This document shows, one piece after another, positions 1-13,127 of a DNA stretch of 64,000 nucleotides; within the stretch, counting starts at the first letter, position 1; each line of letters begins with the position of its first letter. The position numbers and the translations under genes are program-made. The stretch lies in NCBI GenBank assembly GCA_034509755.1, contig CM067539.1:30320001-30384000 (forward strand), in the 5' to 3' direction. The stretch is from Anisodus tanguticus (lineage: Eukaryota > Streptophyta > Magnoliopsida > Solanales > Solanaceae). The notes beneath the pieces are model-generated. The model was given only the letters and a program-made list of their open reading frames with translations. It searched no databases and was not told where the DNA came from.

Positions 1-2900
1 TATCATAGATAGAAATAAGTCTAAGTCAGAAATATTTTTCCAAAACCTAGAAGTCATAAGTACAAGAGCTTGCTAATATGAATACAAGTTTGGAAAACTA
101 CAACATAGCTCTATCTGGAACAAAGTAAGACAGGAAAGTAAAGATAATAGGAAGTATGGGTTGTGGAAATGGCATCAGCTCACCCTAGACTTCAAAGATA
201 GCAAATCTCAGTGGTCAACAAAGTCTCGACCCAGAACTCCACTCATGCTTGAATCAGTACGTGCACACAAAAGGTGCAACAAGTGTAGAGTGAGTATGAG
301 AAGCACGTGTACCCAACAGCGTCATCGATCAATCCTAAACTATAGTGATGGCGATGATTGGTACTCTCAGTGTCTCACTTACTTGCTTCGTTAGCATTAA
401 TATATACATTTTATAAGCAATCCAACACTTAAACAATGAATCTATGGTCAAACTAAGTCATAAAGTTATATACTTTACTCGTACAGTCATAAGATTTCTA
501 CCCTTACCTCATTTAAGGCACATTATGTTGCGAAATTACAATCTTTATGCTAATTAGGACACATAGGCATGTAACGGTTCAATTTTTTCACATCTTAAGG
601 CAAGAAAAGCAATAAGATTCTATATTTTTATCATTTTAAGCCAGTATAGAAATAAAAATCCAATCTTTACATCATCTAGGACACATACGACATGAGATCA
701 AGTCGATATGTATTATTGGCATAGAATGCGAGTGAAATGTATGTTATGCAATAGCCACATGCACCTGGTATATAACGCTCTTGCAGTAGGTTCACGTGAC
801 CCATGGGGGAGTCATGAGATCCATATACCCACCCGGAATTTCAGATCTCAAATATTACATCGGGTACCCGCCCGTAGGTTATAATATCATCATCATCACT
901 CCAGTCCATGTACCATATCCATATTTGACCTCTCCGGGCTCCTTTCCTCGTATCCTAATATTTAGATGTCAATAATATTTATGAATTAATGTAATGGATA
1001 TGCATACACCATGCAAATGCATAATATCAATTCAAATCATCGAATGAGTTCCTCTTTCATAAATTAGACGAGATGTGGAGTGATGAATACCTGACAAGTC
1101 AATAATCACGAAAGTCAATCAATCATGGCTAACATAGCCTAAATAAGCAACATACATACCAACCTAGTGGATTATACACTACCTCCAAGACCCGAAGGCT
1201 AACACATAGTCTCCGTCATAAGATAACTACGTTGTATTTTAATTATTCTTATAGATACACCAGTACCCGCACAAGTGCTCATCACCTCACGAGTACGGGA
1301 TCCCTAATTCTCCATTACGTCTCTTAATTAGTTAAACTAATACAAAACACTACATAAAGGGTCTAGTAAGTCTCAACTTGCCTAAATCCGAAGCCGATGA
1401 GTCACTATATGATCTTTCTCTTCCTCTGAGCCTCCGAATGAGCTCACTCTGTTCAAATATGGTATCTACATGAGAATACGAAGCTAACGTTACCCATATT
1501 GCTATATAAGGTTTCGGGTCCAAAAATCAACCCAAAACCCCGCCCCAAATCCTGAAGGTCAAAATCAGAAATTGAACTTACAATCATGTTACCCATGGTC
1601 TAGATAGTCAACAACAACATACCTATTATAATCTCACAAGTGGTGTCTGTGGAGGGTAGAGTGTACGCATACTTTACCCCTAACTTGGGAGGTAGAGAGG
1701 TTGTTTCTTATAACCCTCGGTTCAAGATAAAGCAAAAACAAAGCAGGTCAAAAATGAAATATGAACAATAACTACAACAAAATAATATTCTAAGCAAATA
1801 ACAAGAGATAGTAGATAGTAACATAAATCAAAGGATAAGAAACTACATGAAAAATACTACTACTAGTAAAGATGGTCTAGATAATCATAAACTTAAATAT
1901 TATGAAGTTATAATCCCAAATGAACCTTCAATTTGATTAAAAACACTAAACTCATACTTATGGATAAAACCATTATTTCTATGTTCTAAATTATAAGATA
2001 AAGCACTAATTAAAGGGTGGAAACATGAATAAATTCTTAGATTAGAGTTAAGATCTTACCCCAAAGATGAATCTAGAAAACCCCCTTTGAAATCCCTAAA
2101 TTACGTGCTCCCAAAGTGATTTTAGAGTGAAGTGGGTTCAAATTGAAAAATCCCCAATTATATTGCAAGGCCCATCACAACTGTGAGGAACATAGCGCAG
2201 GTGCGAACTTGCACCGACGACTCATTCCACGTAGGTGTGAGGCCATGCTCATGCCCTATTTCCGTAGGTGCGGCAGACCACTCGCAGGTGCGACCAAGGC
2301 TTGCCTTGCCCAACCTCGCACCTACGGACCTCCCAGCACACAGGTGTAGGCTCGTAGGTGCGACCCTAAGCACGCAGGTCTAGTCACATCAGTAACCAGC
2401 GGAACCCAACCCACTTATATGTTTCCAAACTTCGATCCAACATCCGAGACTCATCTAGGACCTCCAGGACACATATCAAATATGAATTTCTATCATAAAA
2501 CATGATATGGACTAGCTCATGCACTCACAATTCCTAAAAAGGGTCTCTTTGACCCGATATTGACCAAGATAAACTATTAAATAATGGAAATCCTATTTCT
2601 CAACCAACTATCCAAACATCTCGAGAACCAAACCAAAGGCTCGACTAAGTTATAAATCAGATTTCGGACCTAACAAAATCGACATAACTTCAAAAAGATG
2701 CAATTACCCCCAAGTGGTCAAACTTTCCCCATTCTTTAACTTAGAAACTTCCGAATTTATAAAATTGATCTGAAACCCACCTGATTGCCTCGGGAACTGT
2801 GTCACTCGTCCCCTCAAGTCTTAAACACACCAATGAAGTCACAAAGGGTATTTTGGGAAATTTAGATAAAAAGCTCAAAATGACTATGTGAATCATTACA
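1..2900 (-). repeat. Tekay-like Gypsy LTR, minus orientation, cut by window edge
   Basis: Read on the minus strand, the LTR begins at 2,900 with TGTAATGATTCACATAGTC, a diverged form of the TGTAACAACCCGCATAGTC start of the LTR at 16,212. Positions about 255-320 carry the 'aaaaggtgcaacaagtgtag...tgagtatga' segment. It recurs at about 13,660-13,700 and 17,685-17,720 in the two other minus-strand LTRs of this kind, so the three are related copies. The 3' end (GGATCGTGACA in the sister copy) lies left of the window. There is no coding potential: the open frames here are short and overlap on both strands. It may be a solo LTR or one LTR of a longer element; its partner is not in view. The lineage name rests on remembered LTR ends, not on a coding domain. 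Confidence 0.6.
2183..2390. promoter_or_regulatory. Array of CGTAGGTGCGA motifs in LTR
   Basis: About seven degenerate copies of C-G-[CT]-A-G-G-T-G-[CT]-G-A lie in 200 bp, at about 2,196, 2,230, 2,262, 2,282, 2,352 and 2,373, with one inverted copy near 2,316. Spacing is irregular, so this is not a simple tandem repeat. It sits 500-700 bp inside the LTR from its 5' end, the same relative zone where the sister LTRs carry different motifs. A role as an LTR enhancer is inference. Confidence 0.55.
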
Positions 2901-3322
2901 CAATAAGTAATGCAGTGTAGGTATAACATAATTTGATTAATTCTATCATATCATTCTTAGAATTTTTAAAATAAATCCATTATTATTATTAAAATAGAAA
3001 AATATTTTTTAAATTAGTTAGGTAAGAAAAGGTACATGATATCTTTTTCAGAAATAATAACTCAAATCTAATGTAAATGAATTCAGAATATTTTTTTATT
3101 CGTCATGGTTTTTTATTTGTTAAAATAAGTGTTTAGAATCCACCGTGAGTAAGTTAAGGTGAACTTGAAAGGTTGATGACATTAAAGGATAACGATGGTT
3201 TAAAACCAATGTCAAGTAAGTATTATAAGAGTTAGAGGTCAAACGAAACGAAGTGAGTGAATTTCTGTGAAATTTCTAACTTATGGAATGACTTACGGTC
3301 ATACATTAGAGGTACGGGCCGA
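2901..3322. other. AT-rich spacer, no gene seen
   Basis: This is AT-rich sequence with A and T runs between two LTR ends. It has no open frame of note, no terminal repeats and no recognisable domain. It could be old host DNA or the decayed internal part of an element. Confidence 0.4.
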
Positions 3323-4426
3323 TGTTATAACCCGTACTTTTAGGGTAATACAATGAGTGCTTAATATGTTAATAAGGTCATGTAATGAGGTATTTATATC
3401 ATATTATAGTCGTATGTTAAGTGTTGATATCAAGCAAGTTGTAAAACAATAGTCTTCAAAAGTTATCACAAGTTACGTTCATAAATGTACTGAAATTTGG
3501 GTCAGATGTAGCGGAGCTTTCTCCTAACGTACGTGGAGTTACAAGGTGATCCACCCACCACATCAAAGGTCTACGAGTCTAGTTTCTAACGCGTTAAACC
3601 ATTTTTCAATATGATGTCAGAGTAGAACCATATTCGTATTTTCGCGAGACTGCATAGGAGACCCCTATGGGACTCATTTGAGGCGGTGAAGCCTTATTCA
3701 GTTGACCAAGCTCGATTCTATCTTTATTGTTCACTTGTAAAACTAAAAAACAGACCCATAAAATCTCCCTAAGCTCTCCAAAGGTTTCCTAAGCATCCAA
3801 GTCAAGATCTGCAAGGTAGTAACTTAAATCTCTTATTATACAACATCACAAGGAACTCAACTACATCATTCAACCATTAACGACAAGTTTGTCTTATAAT
3901 GAAACGGGCAGCATCTCTCCCGATTTCCTTACTTTCCCAAGTCCATAACAGCAGCAGCAACAAAAACAACAACCTATTTACAAGTCCTTATCCATAATTT
4001 CCAGCCATGTAATAACTCAAGAACAAACCCAAAACATTACAATATACAACAACATCTCCACTACGATTTCCTCCATTTACTTCATGGGTTTTCAACAACA
4101 CAAACTAGCTATGACATAGAAGAAATCAATCATATATAGGAGAGGGTAAATCTTACCTCAAAACACTCTTGTAACTTGAGCTTACTTCACTTTGAATAAT
4201 CCTTCAACCTCAACAACAACAAGGAGAACTAGGCTTGTGCAAGTACTACAATCTTTCCGATAAGAGATTTACGTTACTACCTTGCAGATCTTGACTTGGA
4301 TGCTTAGGAAACCTTTAGAGAGCTTAGGGAGATTTTATGGGTCTGTTTTTTAGTTTTACAAGTGAACAATAAAGATAGAATCAAGCTTGGTCAACTAAAT
4401 AAGGTTTCACCGCCTCAAGTGAGTCC
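3323..4426 (+). repeat. LTR-like segment starting TGTTATAACCCG
   Basis: A TG start, TGTTATAACCCGTAC, at 3,323 resembles the 5' ends of Gypsy LTRs from nightshade-type genomes. The segment holds no coding sequence. Its right-hand portion is dominated by the inverted repeat listed separately, and no matching CA end with a primer site was found. It is probably an LTR or LTR fragment rearranged by an inverted duplication. Confidence 0.4.
3670..4426. repeat. Long inverted repeat, 167-bp arms, 423-bp loop
   Basis: The left arm 3,670-3,836 and right arm 4,260-4,426 are reverse complements of equal length. By eye they differ at only about six positions with no indels. Both run from GGACTCA[TC]TTGAGGCGG at the outer end to AAATCTCTTAT at the inner end. 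The spacer (3,837-4,259) is not repeated. A transcript across it would fold into a long near-perfect hairpin. No transposase-type terminal motif or target duplication frames the arms, so an inverted duplication inside an LTR is more likely than a MITE. Confidence 0.9.
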
Positions 4427-4669
4427 TAGAAATTTGGAAATTTGAGAGAAAATTTTGCGAGTGCGCAAAAAACACACCTCGCGTGTATGTGTCAATTTCC
4501 AGTAGTGTAGGAAATATGAGCGGAATGTCAATTTAAGAAAGTAGTAATTAAAGCAGTTAAACATACAAAGTTTCACAAAGGAAACAATTTAAAGTAGTAT
4601 ATCAAATAAGGAGTAAAATAAAGCGCAATAATAATTAACCCGAGTTTGCTATGGTTAAGAACTTGAAAT
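4427..4669 (-). other. Leader of Tat/Ogre-like element (non-coding)
   Basis: Sequence directly downstream, on the minus strand, of the primer binding site at 4,670-4,687. It has no open frame. It ends abruptly where the inverted repeat begins, so only about 240 bp of the internal region survives here. Confidence 0.4.
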
Positions 4670-4687
4670 TCCCCAGCAGAGTCGCCA
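4670..4687 (-). promoter_or_regulatory. Primer binding site, tRNA-Arg type
   Basis: On the minus strand the sequence directly after the LTR end is TGGCGACTCTGCTGGGGA. It would pair with a tRNA 3' end reading TCCCCAGCAGAGTCGCCA, the Arg-type primer I associate with Tat/Ogre elements. It fixes the LTR 3' end at 4,688 and the element's orientation. A search of plant tRNA 3' ends would confirm the amino-acid type. Confidence 0.7.
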
Positions 4688-7600
4688 TGATGTCGCACCC
4701 GTTTTTAACACGGGCGTTTCCTTGGTGTTGATTCAATGTTGTTGAGGAGTCACCACCTAATTATTCTAAGGTGAATTAGAACACCTAAATGTTAACTAAA
4801 TGTTGCAAAGTGAACTCCGATTAATGGTCTACGAAACTATGAGATTACAGGTAAGAGTTCTCTATTATTCTAAAGGTAAGGGTTTAGACATCATTTAAGA
4901 TCCGCTAACTTGCGATTATCCGATCAAACTCAGATTAATTATTATGCAAAGGAAAATGTATGTTAAAAAATATAAGATTAATTAAAAGGAAGTTTGCAAG
5001 TAGTTAATAAAATGATGTATTTTGACACCATGAAAATTCTTGCAAAGATGATCGTGGTTTTGAGAAATAGATTCCCGACATAAAATTCGAAATTGATAAA
5101 ACATGCATTTGCATGACATTTGTTATATGTGAATAGATTTGTTGACAAAAATATGTATTGTAGGGTATGACTTATAAAATGCAATATGAAATTGAATTTT
5201 TGATAAAAACGTGCATGGTTTATAGAATGCACATAAATTTGATTTTCTGACAAGAGTATGCACTTCCATAGTGTGATTTATACAATACATCTAAACTTAT
5301 TTTTGAATAAAGACATGCATTAATATTATTTATAAAATACATATCTTTAGCAATTGATAGTAAGAAGAAAAACAAACTACTTATAATGCGTGATTTTTTT
5401 TTTATGAAAGTCATTTTTATAGCAAATCGGATAAAACAAAACCTTATTAGTATGATTAATAATGAGTATAAAAGATGACCAATTTTTTTTTGAAAGTTTG
5501 AAACATGCGTAACAAGTCTAAAATATATATAAGCTAGCGACAGATTTCCAATTTTAAGCTACCCGAGCCTAAAAAAAATGAACTAGCGGTGGATTTTCAA
5601 TTTTAAACTAACATATTAATCTATCCATTCATAGCCTAATTATTCTAAATATTTTAATAATCGCACAAACATTAAATAATTATTACAACCCGAAAAAAAT
5701 AAAATGAGTAGTATTTAAAGAGTAAAAGCTACGACTAGGGCGGATGACGATGTCATCTTGCCCTAAACAATGCAAGGAATGTGAATGCGGGTCTTCGTTT
5801 GACAATAACCATGATGAGTCTCATAACGAAACTATTCGTTGCTCCCGATGCATTTCATGTAAAACGAAAGAAAAGAAAAGAAAAGGATCAGTAGACAGAA
5901 CATAAAATATATACATAAGAAAAATGTAAATAAATGATTCATGAAAAGTAATATGTTGTTGGGCCTTCATTTCTACCGCACTCAATGAAAGAATATATTG
6001 TAACGGCTCAAAAATATGTGAGAACAGCAAGTTGTGGGCCCACAGGCCCACGAGACATTCAGAGAGAAAGGGAAAACACGAATAACAGTTAGAAAACATC
6101 TAATTATATCATTTATAAACGAATAAGATTAAACACCTATATTATTTATTTAACTAATTTGAAACTGATCAAAACAGTAAGCCTAAGGACAATAAATTGA
6201 ATGACATAAATCATAGCATGAGTTTAGATGGCCCGTTATGCCAGACAGGCCCAGCGAATGCAGATATACCAAAGAAAGAGGGGGATACCCAACCTATACA
6301 TGCTTAGATTTTAAAGAGGAAGAAAGAAAACAGGCCCACCGCACAGATTTAATTCTGTTAACTCGACTAGCGGCTCATACAACCATATAGTATTATAACT
6401 AATTGACATGAATCCTAAATGACTCATAATTTAGGCACAAACACATGTTAAAGATTAATTAGGGCATGACATTATTTTTTCTAACAACATAAACTACTAA
6501 ACCAACTATTCATGTTATGAAACGCACCCAAAACAAACACACATTACACAGAACTGAATCTGAGCCTTAACATGACATATTGATCATGACTAAACCATCA
6601 AAACAAGCCAAAACCACCTTAAAGTAATTAACTAACCCTATTTTAGTTCTATTAGAAGAGAGACATGTTTAAAGTTGAGATAATCAGGATTTCAACTTAA
6701 TCAATGCTACTATCAGATAAAATGGAACATCAGGCTCAGACATAGTCCAAATTAAGATCATACAACTTTAATAAATTACCAATGATATGAAATTAATAAC
6801 ACACAACCTTAATGATTAAACTACTTAGCCTAATCATGAATAATCAGACCATATTTAACCTAACAAAGGTTTAAACTACAAATCAAGCATATATTAAACT
6901 AACATACCAAAAATCCTAGCTAACAATACAGTAAATAAAAAGCAAGCGAAAAGAATTCAAACTCATTGACCTTCTCCGGGCAGCGAACCGAGGCGTGTTT
7001 CGAACCGTCGAATCCGCTCGGAGAATTGATTTTGGAATTCTGATTTTTAGACCAGGATTTTGACTCGACCCGGACTGACATGACCCGGATTGACGACCAG
7101 ACCCGAAACAGAATTAAAAAAACAAATTGTTTTGGTTGAAACTTAGGAAAAAAGAAAAAGGAGTATTTTCGGATTTTTGACCCGACCCGAAATGTGAACA
7201 ACAAAGGAATTTTCGGATTGAAATTTATGAAACAAAGATGGATATTTCGGATTAACAATTATGAAAAAAAACAAAAAAATAATATTTTCTAATCAAAATT
7301 TAAGAACATTTTTTTTCTTGTTTTTCAACCTTTTCTTTGCTTTTCTTTTTCGGATTTTTCTATCCCTTTTCTTTGTGATTTCGGACCCGAAAAAGAACCC
7401 CCTTTCAAATGAAGATCAATGGATTTTTTATAGATTATTTCCCCCAAGAATCGTTCACCCCATACCCCTTTCAATTTCAAGTTTGAAATTCAAAATAAAA
7501 GGGGCAAAAGTGACGATTTTAGAACGGATTTTGGGGGATATGGTATGGGTGAAGTGATGGGAGGGGTGTGGTAGTGTCAGGGGCAGAGGGGGGGTGTCGG

Positions 7601-8119
7601 CGATTTGGGGATGTGGGTTTGAAAGAGAGTTTTTTTTAGGTTTAGGTTTTTGTTTTGTTTTAGGAATTAAGTTTAGGTTTTAGGGGTGTTGGGGCTGTTG
7701 GTCGAATGGGCCAAAGGGATAAAATGGGGTGTTGGGCCGAAAGGGAGGGATTGGCCGGTTGGGCTGATGGGTTGATTAGGCTGGGCGAAAATGATTTGGG
7801 TTGGATAGAATGTTTTGGGTTAAGAAAAATGGGGTTGTGGCTTAAAATAAAATGGATTTATAATTATAAAAATACTTTTTAGAAATATAAATTATTAAAA
7901 TAAAAAAAACGATGCAATAATAATAAAACATAATATTTGTGAAATGCTTAATGCTTAATGTTTAATTAAATAACAACAGGATGACATTTTGCGAGAATAA
8001 AATAACATAGAATATTAGGATAAAACTATGATTATAATATTGAAAGACAAATGATAGTAAAAATACGAATAATAATAATAATAATGATAAATAAAAATAT
8101 TGAGAATAGACGACGATAT

Positions 8120-8155
<36 letters not shown>

Positions 8156-8230
8156 TTGTTTTTGAGGTGTCAAAATATTTAAAATTACAAATAAATATCG
8201 AAAAAGAGGGGACAAAATTAGGTGTCAACA
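4688..8230 (-). repeat. Tat/Ogre-like Gypsy LTR (3.5 kb), minus orientation
   Basis: On the minus strand it starts TGTTGACACCTAATTTTGTC at 8,230 and ends ...GGTGCGACATCA at 4,688, immediately followed by the primer site, so it is a 5' LTR. It contains a (TA)n run near 8,120-8,150. A cluster of GACCCG motifs lies at about 7,060-7,190, and a CT/GT-rich zone at about 7,480-7,640. Coding potential is absent. Its 5' end lies inside a second, longer LTR of related type, so it is the younger insertion. The length fits the very long LTRs of the Tat/Ogre lineage. Confidence 0.7.
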
Positions 8231-11200
8231 TTGAAATCATTTTGGTGACTCTTAAACTAAACGAGTTACGTATCATTTTCCTATCCTAAGTTCACAACCG
8301 TAATAAGGTTCCAATACATGTATCAAAGTGTCTTCATTGTTAATATATATACATACATACAAGGAAATGAAAGAGTTTTGAGTTTAGGCTAGTGGTGTAC
8401 CTAAGCCCACCAGTTGCGATTTTAGCCCATAGTTGAGCCTTCAAATGCGCAGAAACTCTTCCGGACTCGATCAAAAGATGTTAATTGGGCCTAAGCCCAA
8501 CTGGCTAGAAAGAAAGGCGACATGCCCAAAGAAGCCCATCTGGATGTTCTTCGGCAGCAGCAGAAGAGGTGGAAAACAAGGTTATTGGTTAGAAATTATC
8601 TAAGACTTGTCGAATTAAAATAAAAGCAGCCTATAACACATAAAGCCTAACTCAAAGCACTTAGATCGGCCCAAAATTCCATCAACAAGCAGTGAGGGGA
8701 AGAAAAATCAAATAGTGGGGCTCAGCCCAGTTCATATCATATAGAAAAAAGAGGATACAACCAGAAAGCAAAGCCTATGGGCCAAACCCAAAGTGCAGAG
8801 TAGATAAAATAGGATAACAAAAATGGGCTAAGCCCACTAGATATTTACTGGCCAGCTAAAGAGTGATACACACAAGGATATACACACTTTATACGACTGA
8901 TACACTAAACATACAAGACACATAACACATATATATATATATATATATCACAACAAGTTGACACAAAGGAAGGGTAATGAGACAATTTCAAAAAAAAAAG
9001 GGAAGGAAACATGTGGACTCTACAATGTGAATACTTCTGAAAGCACTTCATAATTCTTTAATGAGTATATATTGGGGAATTTATCATTTAAACATGGTGA
9101 ATGAAACAGAAAAACATCCCTATGGTCTCCCCTTAGCATTACCAGGCCAAATATATATCATGCTATTCACCAGATTCAAGCAATAAAGGGAAGGTTTGTC
9201 CTCATCTCAAAGCAAACCATGTCAAGTATCAATTAAACCAAGCAAAGGAATTTACACCAGTCCACAGGAGGTAACATTCATACATAAGACTCTCCTAAGG
9301 TCAGTATCATGGCCACATTTACCAGTTCACATGATTTTCAATTATCATTAGGGATGATACAAATAAAATGGTCCATAGTTTACACCACAGAGTCTTGATC
9401 AGCCAAATGAAGCAATACAAAACACTTATGGGATATCTTTCCTAACACAATACCTCACTTAAATCCATCTATCAGCCAGCCAAACTTAACAAAACAGACA
9501 CAGATCAGGGAAAACAGAAAGCATTTGACTAAAGAACTATTCAGATTCTACCTTTCCTGCCATGACTTGATCGTGTGACACTTCAAACCATCAAACATAT
9601 GTTCATGCCACACAGACTGTCATCTTTATGCAAAACATGAAAGTAGACAGACTATTGAGGTACTCATAATGCTATCAGTTCTATCATGAATAGGGTATAT
9701 GCATAGTACTAGGATACTAGATCTAATTCCTTACATGTTGTCAAACATCCAAATCATAAGATTAGATTCGCATAGAGACACATATCCACATCAACAACCA
9801 TTCTATACTCGTCCCTCAGTATATTAATCACCATAGTATATCCATGTAAGCAAGTATAGCCAAGAAATAGACAAGTTATGCATTTTTGAACATTTATCTA
9901 TCATACAGGACTCTAACAACCACCCATAGCCTCAATCTTCAAAACTAACATGCTCAGATTAGATCATCTTTATCATTTTGAAACATTGGTGACATGCAGA
10001 GTGGTTTAACTTAAGGATACCAGCTACAGATCCTTAACAGGGCATGGGCATTTTTAGTAGGTTTCAATATACTTATCATTTCAAATTTCAGGGACAAAAC
10101 ACATGCATCTATGGCTAGGAGACAGAGACAAACAGTTTATGAACTCATATATTAGGACTAATAACTCTAGGATGTTATTTCACCTATATTCAATCAGAAC
10201 TAAACAAGTAGATGCAAAGACAGATTGCAACTAGGACCAAACAAACAACAAAGCATATCATACTTCTTATAGAGCCAAATAAGTCATTTATGCACAAATT
10301 AGGCTATTCATGGGTTTTGAAACACTAGGTGTTCTCTTCTGAGAGAAAACATGCATTAATTAACCTAAATGCTAACTCACCTAACTCATTTTCTGATTTT
10401 CAACTTACCTTAGGTGATATTAAGGTCAACCATATTAACTTAAACCATTTAAGTCATTGATACAAGTTCACATGCAACTGTTGTGGCTTGAATATCCCAT
10501 ACAAGATTATACAGGCTTCAAATCAATTCACATGAAACCTAATAGCCTCCCTATATAGCTAACATGCTTCAAACCAACATATTAAGTATCATTTTAATCA
10601 TGGAAAATCTATTCATGGGTAAACAGCTTCACACTTGTACAACATTCAGCATGAATCAGCTCAACTTAATATAAACAAGTCCCAAGACAGCCTATAGACT
10701 TAACCAATCTCTTACACAACTAATAAATCTCACACCACTGCATCAGTATTATTTTTTAGCATGGACAATCTACATAGTTAGCCAAAACAAGTTTCAACAT
10801 TCATACACTATATACATCTACTCAGTTTATATGATTGCTCTAGCTTAATCTAACATGTTTTGAACATCACATAATTTAAACAGCCTATGCTTGGTTAAAA
10901 CAGACTTAAGTTAACATAGTGATCAATTCAGGATCATTTAAAGAGACCATACATAATTAAATGAACTTTATATTAAACATTAAGTTAACCAATGACCTAT
11001 ATGTGAATAAAACCAGTTTCAGACTAACACAATAAGCTCCCATGAACTAGTTTAAGTTATCACACACTTTTAATCAACACATACCGGTTCAGGTCAATTT
11101 TATCTAGTTAGGCAAACTTTCAAAACTATCATACTAACACTATTTCAAGCACATACAATCTACATATTAACTAAACAGATCACAACTAATACATTTAGGC

Positions 11201-12502
11201 ATGATTTTAATCTAAACAAATCACACATAACAGAACTGGTCCTAAATTAACATAACTAAGCATTATATTCAACTATTCATACTAGTAATCACATAACAGA
11301 TACGAAAACAATAAATTTAAGTAAAAATCTTAAAGGAGAAGCATTTACCTTGTGTGGAGGAAGCCAAATGGTCGAAGGGGAGCTTGTTCTTTACTCCGGG
11401 AACCTCGAGCTCGCAAATCACACAAAAAGAAGGGAGTTTTAGTTTCCGAAGGACCAGTTATACTAGATCTGGGTTCCGCCAGAGGGTTAGATCCCAACTT
11501 AAGTAATAACTAGTCGAATATTACTTGAAAATGGCTCTTAACAATGTAAAAGCCAAAAATTCAAGTTTGGACCATTTAAAACCTCTTCAAAATAAAGAAA
11601 AGAGGTCTTTATTTATAGGGAGACCTCAAACCCTAGAATTTTGATGGCATCCGAGGTCGGACAAGTGAAATTGGGGGAAAATTCCCTCGCAAATCTCATA
11701 GCCAATAGAAATCGAGTATTCAAACTCTAAATCAGACAAAAACCAATTAAGGCATAACAGATAAAGTAAAAGGAGGCAAAGGAGCGAACCTCACCTATGG
11801 GGTGGGGTTACGGTGGCGTGGGATGAGAGATGGGAGCATTTAATTCTCTTGCTTCTTTGAGCTACGCCAAACCCGTTGCAGACGCAATACTCTCTACATT
11901 TTTGCCATTTTCAGCATTGAAGCCTGATGAGAGAGGGAGCCACTAGGGCTTCTCTTCGTTGACTACGAATGGGGGGAAAGAGACGGTGGGTTTGGGGCTC
12001 GTAACATATGGGATCTAGGCTGGGCCTAGGCCAATTTGGCTAAATAATTTCATAAATAACTTTATTGAATTAAAAAGTTTCATTTTAAGCCCAAATTTGA
12101 TATTAATTAGGATTTATGAAATTAGAATCATGCAAAAGTCTTGAATTTAAAACATCATTTGAAATTTGAGATATAATTCCATTATCATATTTAATTAGAT
12201 AATTTTTCGACTTTGACTGAGTGAAATATTAATTTTTTAATATTTAGAATTCTTTTTAGAACAATTACATTTATAATTGTTGGTTAAAATTCTAAAATTA
12301 TGATTAATGGTAAAAAATATGTAAAAATTAGGAAATTATATACAATATATATATACCAAGTAATATCTTATCAAATGAAATGACAAAATACTCCCTGGAC
12401 AATTTTGTAAAATCACATTCATTTTATAATAAGTATATTTCACTCCGTCCGTGACTCGGGATCATCATAATTTTATTAGAGGATAAAAATTAGTTGTCAA
12501 CA
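8231..12502 (-). repeat. Second Tat/Ogre-like LTR, minus, truncated by nested LTR
   Basis: The minus strand starts TGTTGACAACTAATTTTTAT at 12,502. The stretch 11,340-11,810 is the reverse complement of 46,690-47,110 over several hundred bases, with interspersed differences. Shared landmarks include the 'gggatc[ct]...ggcggaacccag' block, the TATA region and 'cacaaggtaa'. Farther in, 8,400-8,470 matches 50,775-50,865, and 8,235-8,300 matches about 50,950-51,000. The copy is cut at 8,230/8,231 by the other LTR. No protein-coding region was found in these 4.3 kb. Confidence 0.65.
11610..11617 (-). promoter_or_regulatory. LTR TATA box
   Basis: TATAAATA on the minus strand sits in the context CCCTATAAATA. 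It is conserved at the same place in the plus-strand copy (46,855-46,862) although flanking bases differ. Position and conservation suggest the LTR core promoter. Confidence 0.6.
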
Positions 12503-12937
12503 CGTGTTTCCCGTATTCACTCTACGATGCTGCACTTTATGTGCAGATATTGAGCCAGGAGACGATGGAGCAGCTGAAAGAGCATAGTACTTTGGGGATT
12601 ACTAGCAGAGTTCAGCATGAGCCGCTGATGCTTTCCTAGCACTGAAACTCTTCTCGTCTTTATTTATGATTCCTGTCTTTTGTCACATTCAGAGAACTTA
12701 TGTATTTTCTACTCATATTTGTATTAAGATATTATTAGAGCTTGTATTCATAACTACCGAATCTATTTGGGGTTCTTCTTTCAGACTATATAATTACTAT
12801 TTAGACTTGTTGATTTACTTCCTCTTTACTTCTTTATTTCCGCATTTACTTCCGCATTATCGTATGATGTATGTTGGGTTCGCCTACGGTCTAGGGTAGG
12901 TGCCCTCACGACACAATAGGATTTGGGATCGTGAAAA
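12503..12937 (+). repeat. 3' part of Tekay-like LTR, plus orientation
   Basis: This LTR end is followed by a primer site. Its last bases (...GGTGCCCTCACGACAC...GGGATCGTGA) are the plus-orientation equivalent of the minus-strand LTR ends at 13,300 and 17,352. The 5' part is missing because the Tat/Ogre-like LTR abuts at 12,502. Confidence 0.6.
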
Positions 12938-12939
12938 AT

Positions 12940-12951
12940 TGGTATCAGAGT
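12940..12951 (+). promoter_or_regulatory. Primer binding site, initiator tRNA-Met type
   Basis: TGGTATCAGAGT follows the LTR end by about two bases. This is the common plant retrotransposon primer site complementary to initiator tRNA-Met (consensus TGGTATCAGAGC). It confirms plus orientation for the remnant. Confidence 0.75.
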
Positions 12952-13127
12952 ACTAGATTAATGGTCTCATGAGTACAAAGCGATGTCTAGTAGATTTTTG
13001 CGGATCGGTACGAAGAACCTATCTTTGAGAAGCTATAAGACATTTAAGAAATTTCAATTCTTTCATTCTTTCGTGCGTTTCTATTATGATTGAATTCTAA
13101 GTCTCTTTGTTTCACTCTTTCTCACAT

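Noticed and set aside
7261..7557. 98-codon plus-strand frame MKKNKKIIFSNQNL... with Phe-rich, membrane-like segments
   Set aside because: Composition follows T-rich LTR sequence, it lies antisense in the 4,688-8,230 LTR, and an overlapping frame of similar length exists on the other strand next to it.
8120..8150. (TA)n tract; also 8,930-8,950, (CT)n at 56,110-56,130 and (CACTCA)n at 57,698-57,740
   Set aside because: Ordinary microsatellites in plant repeats; no further structure around them.
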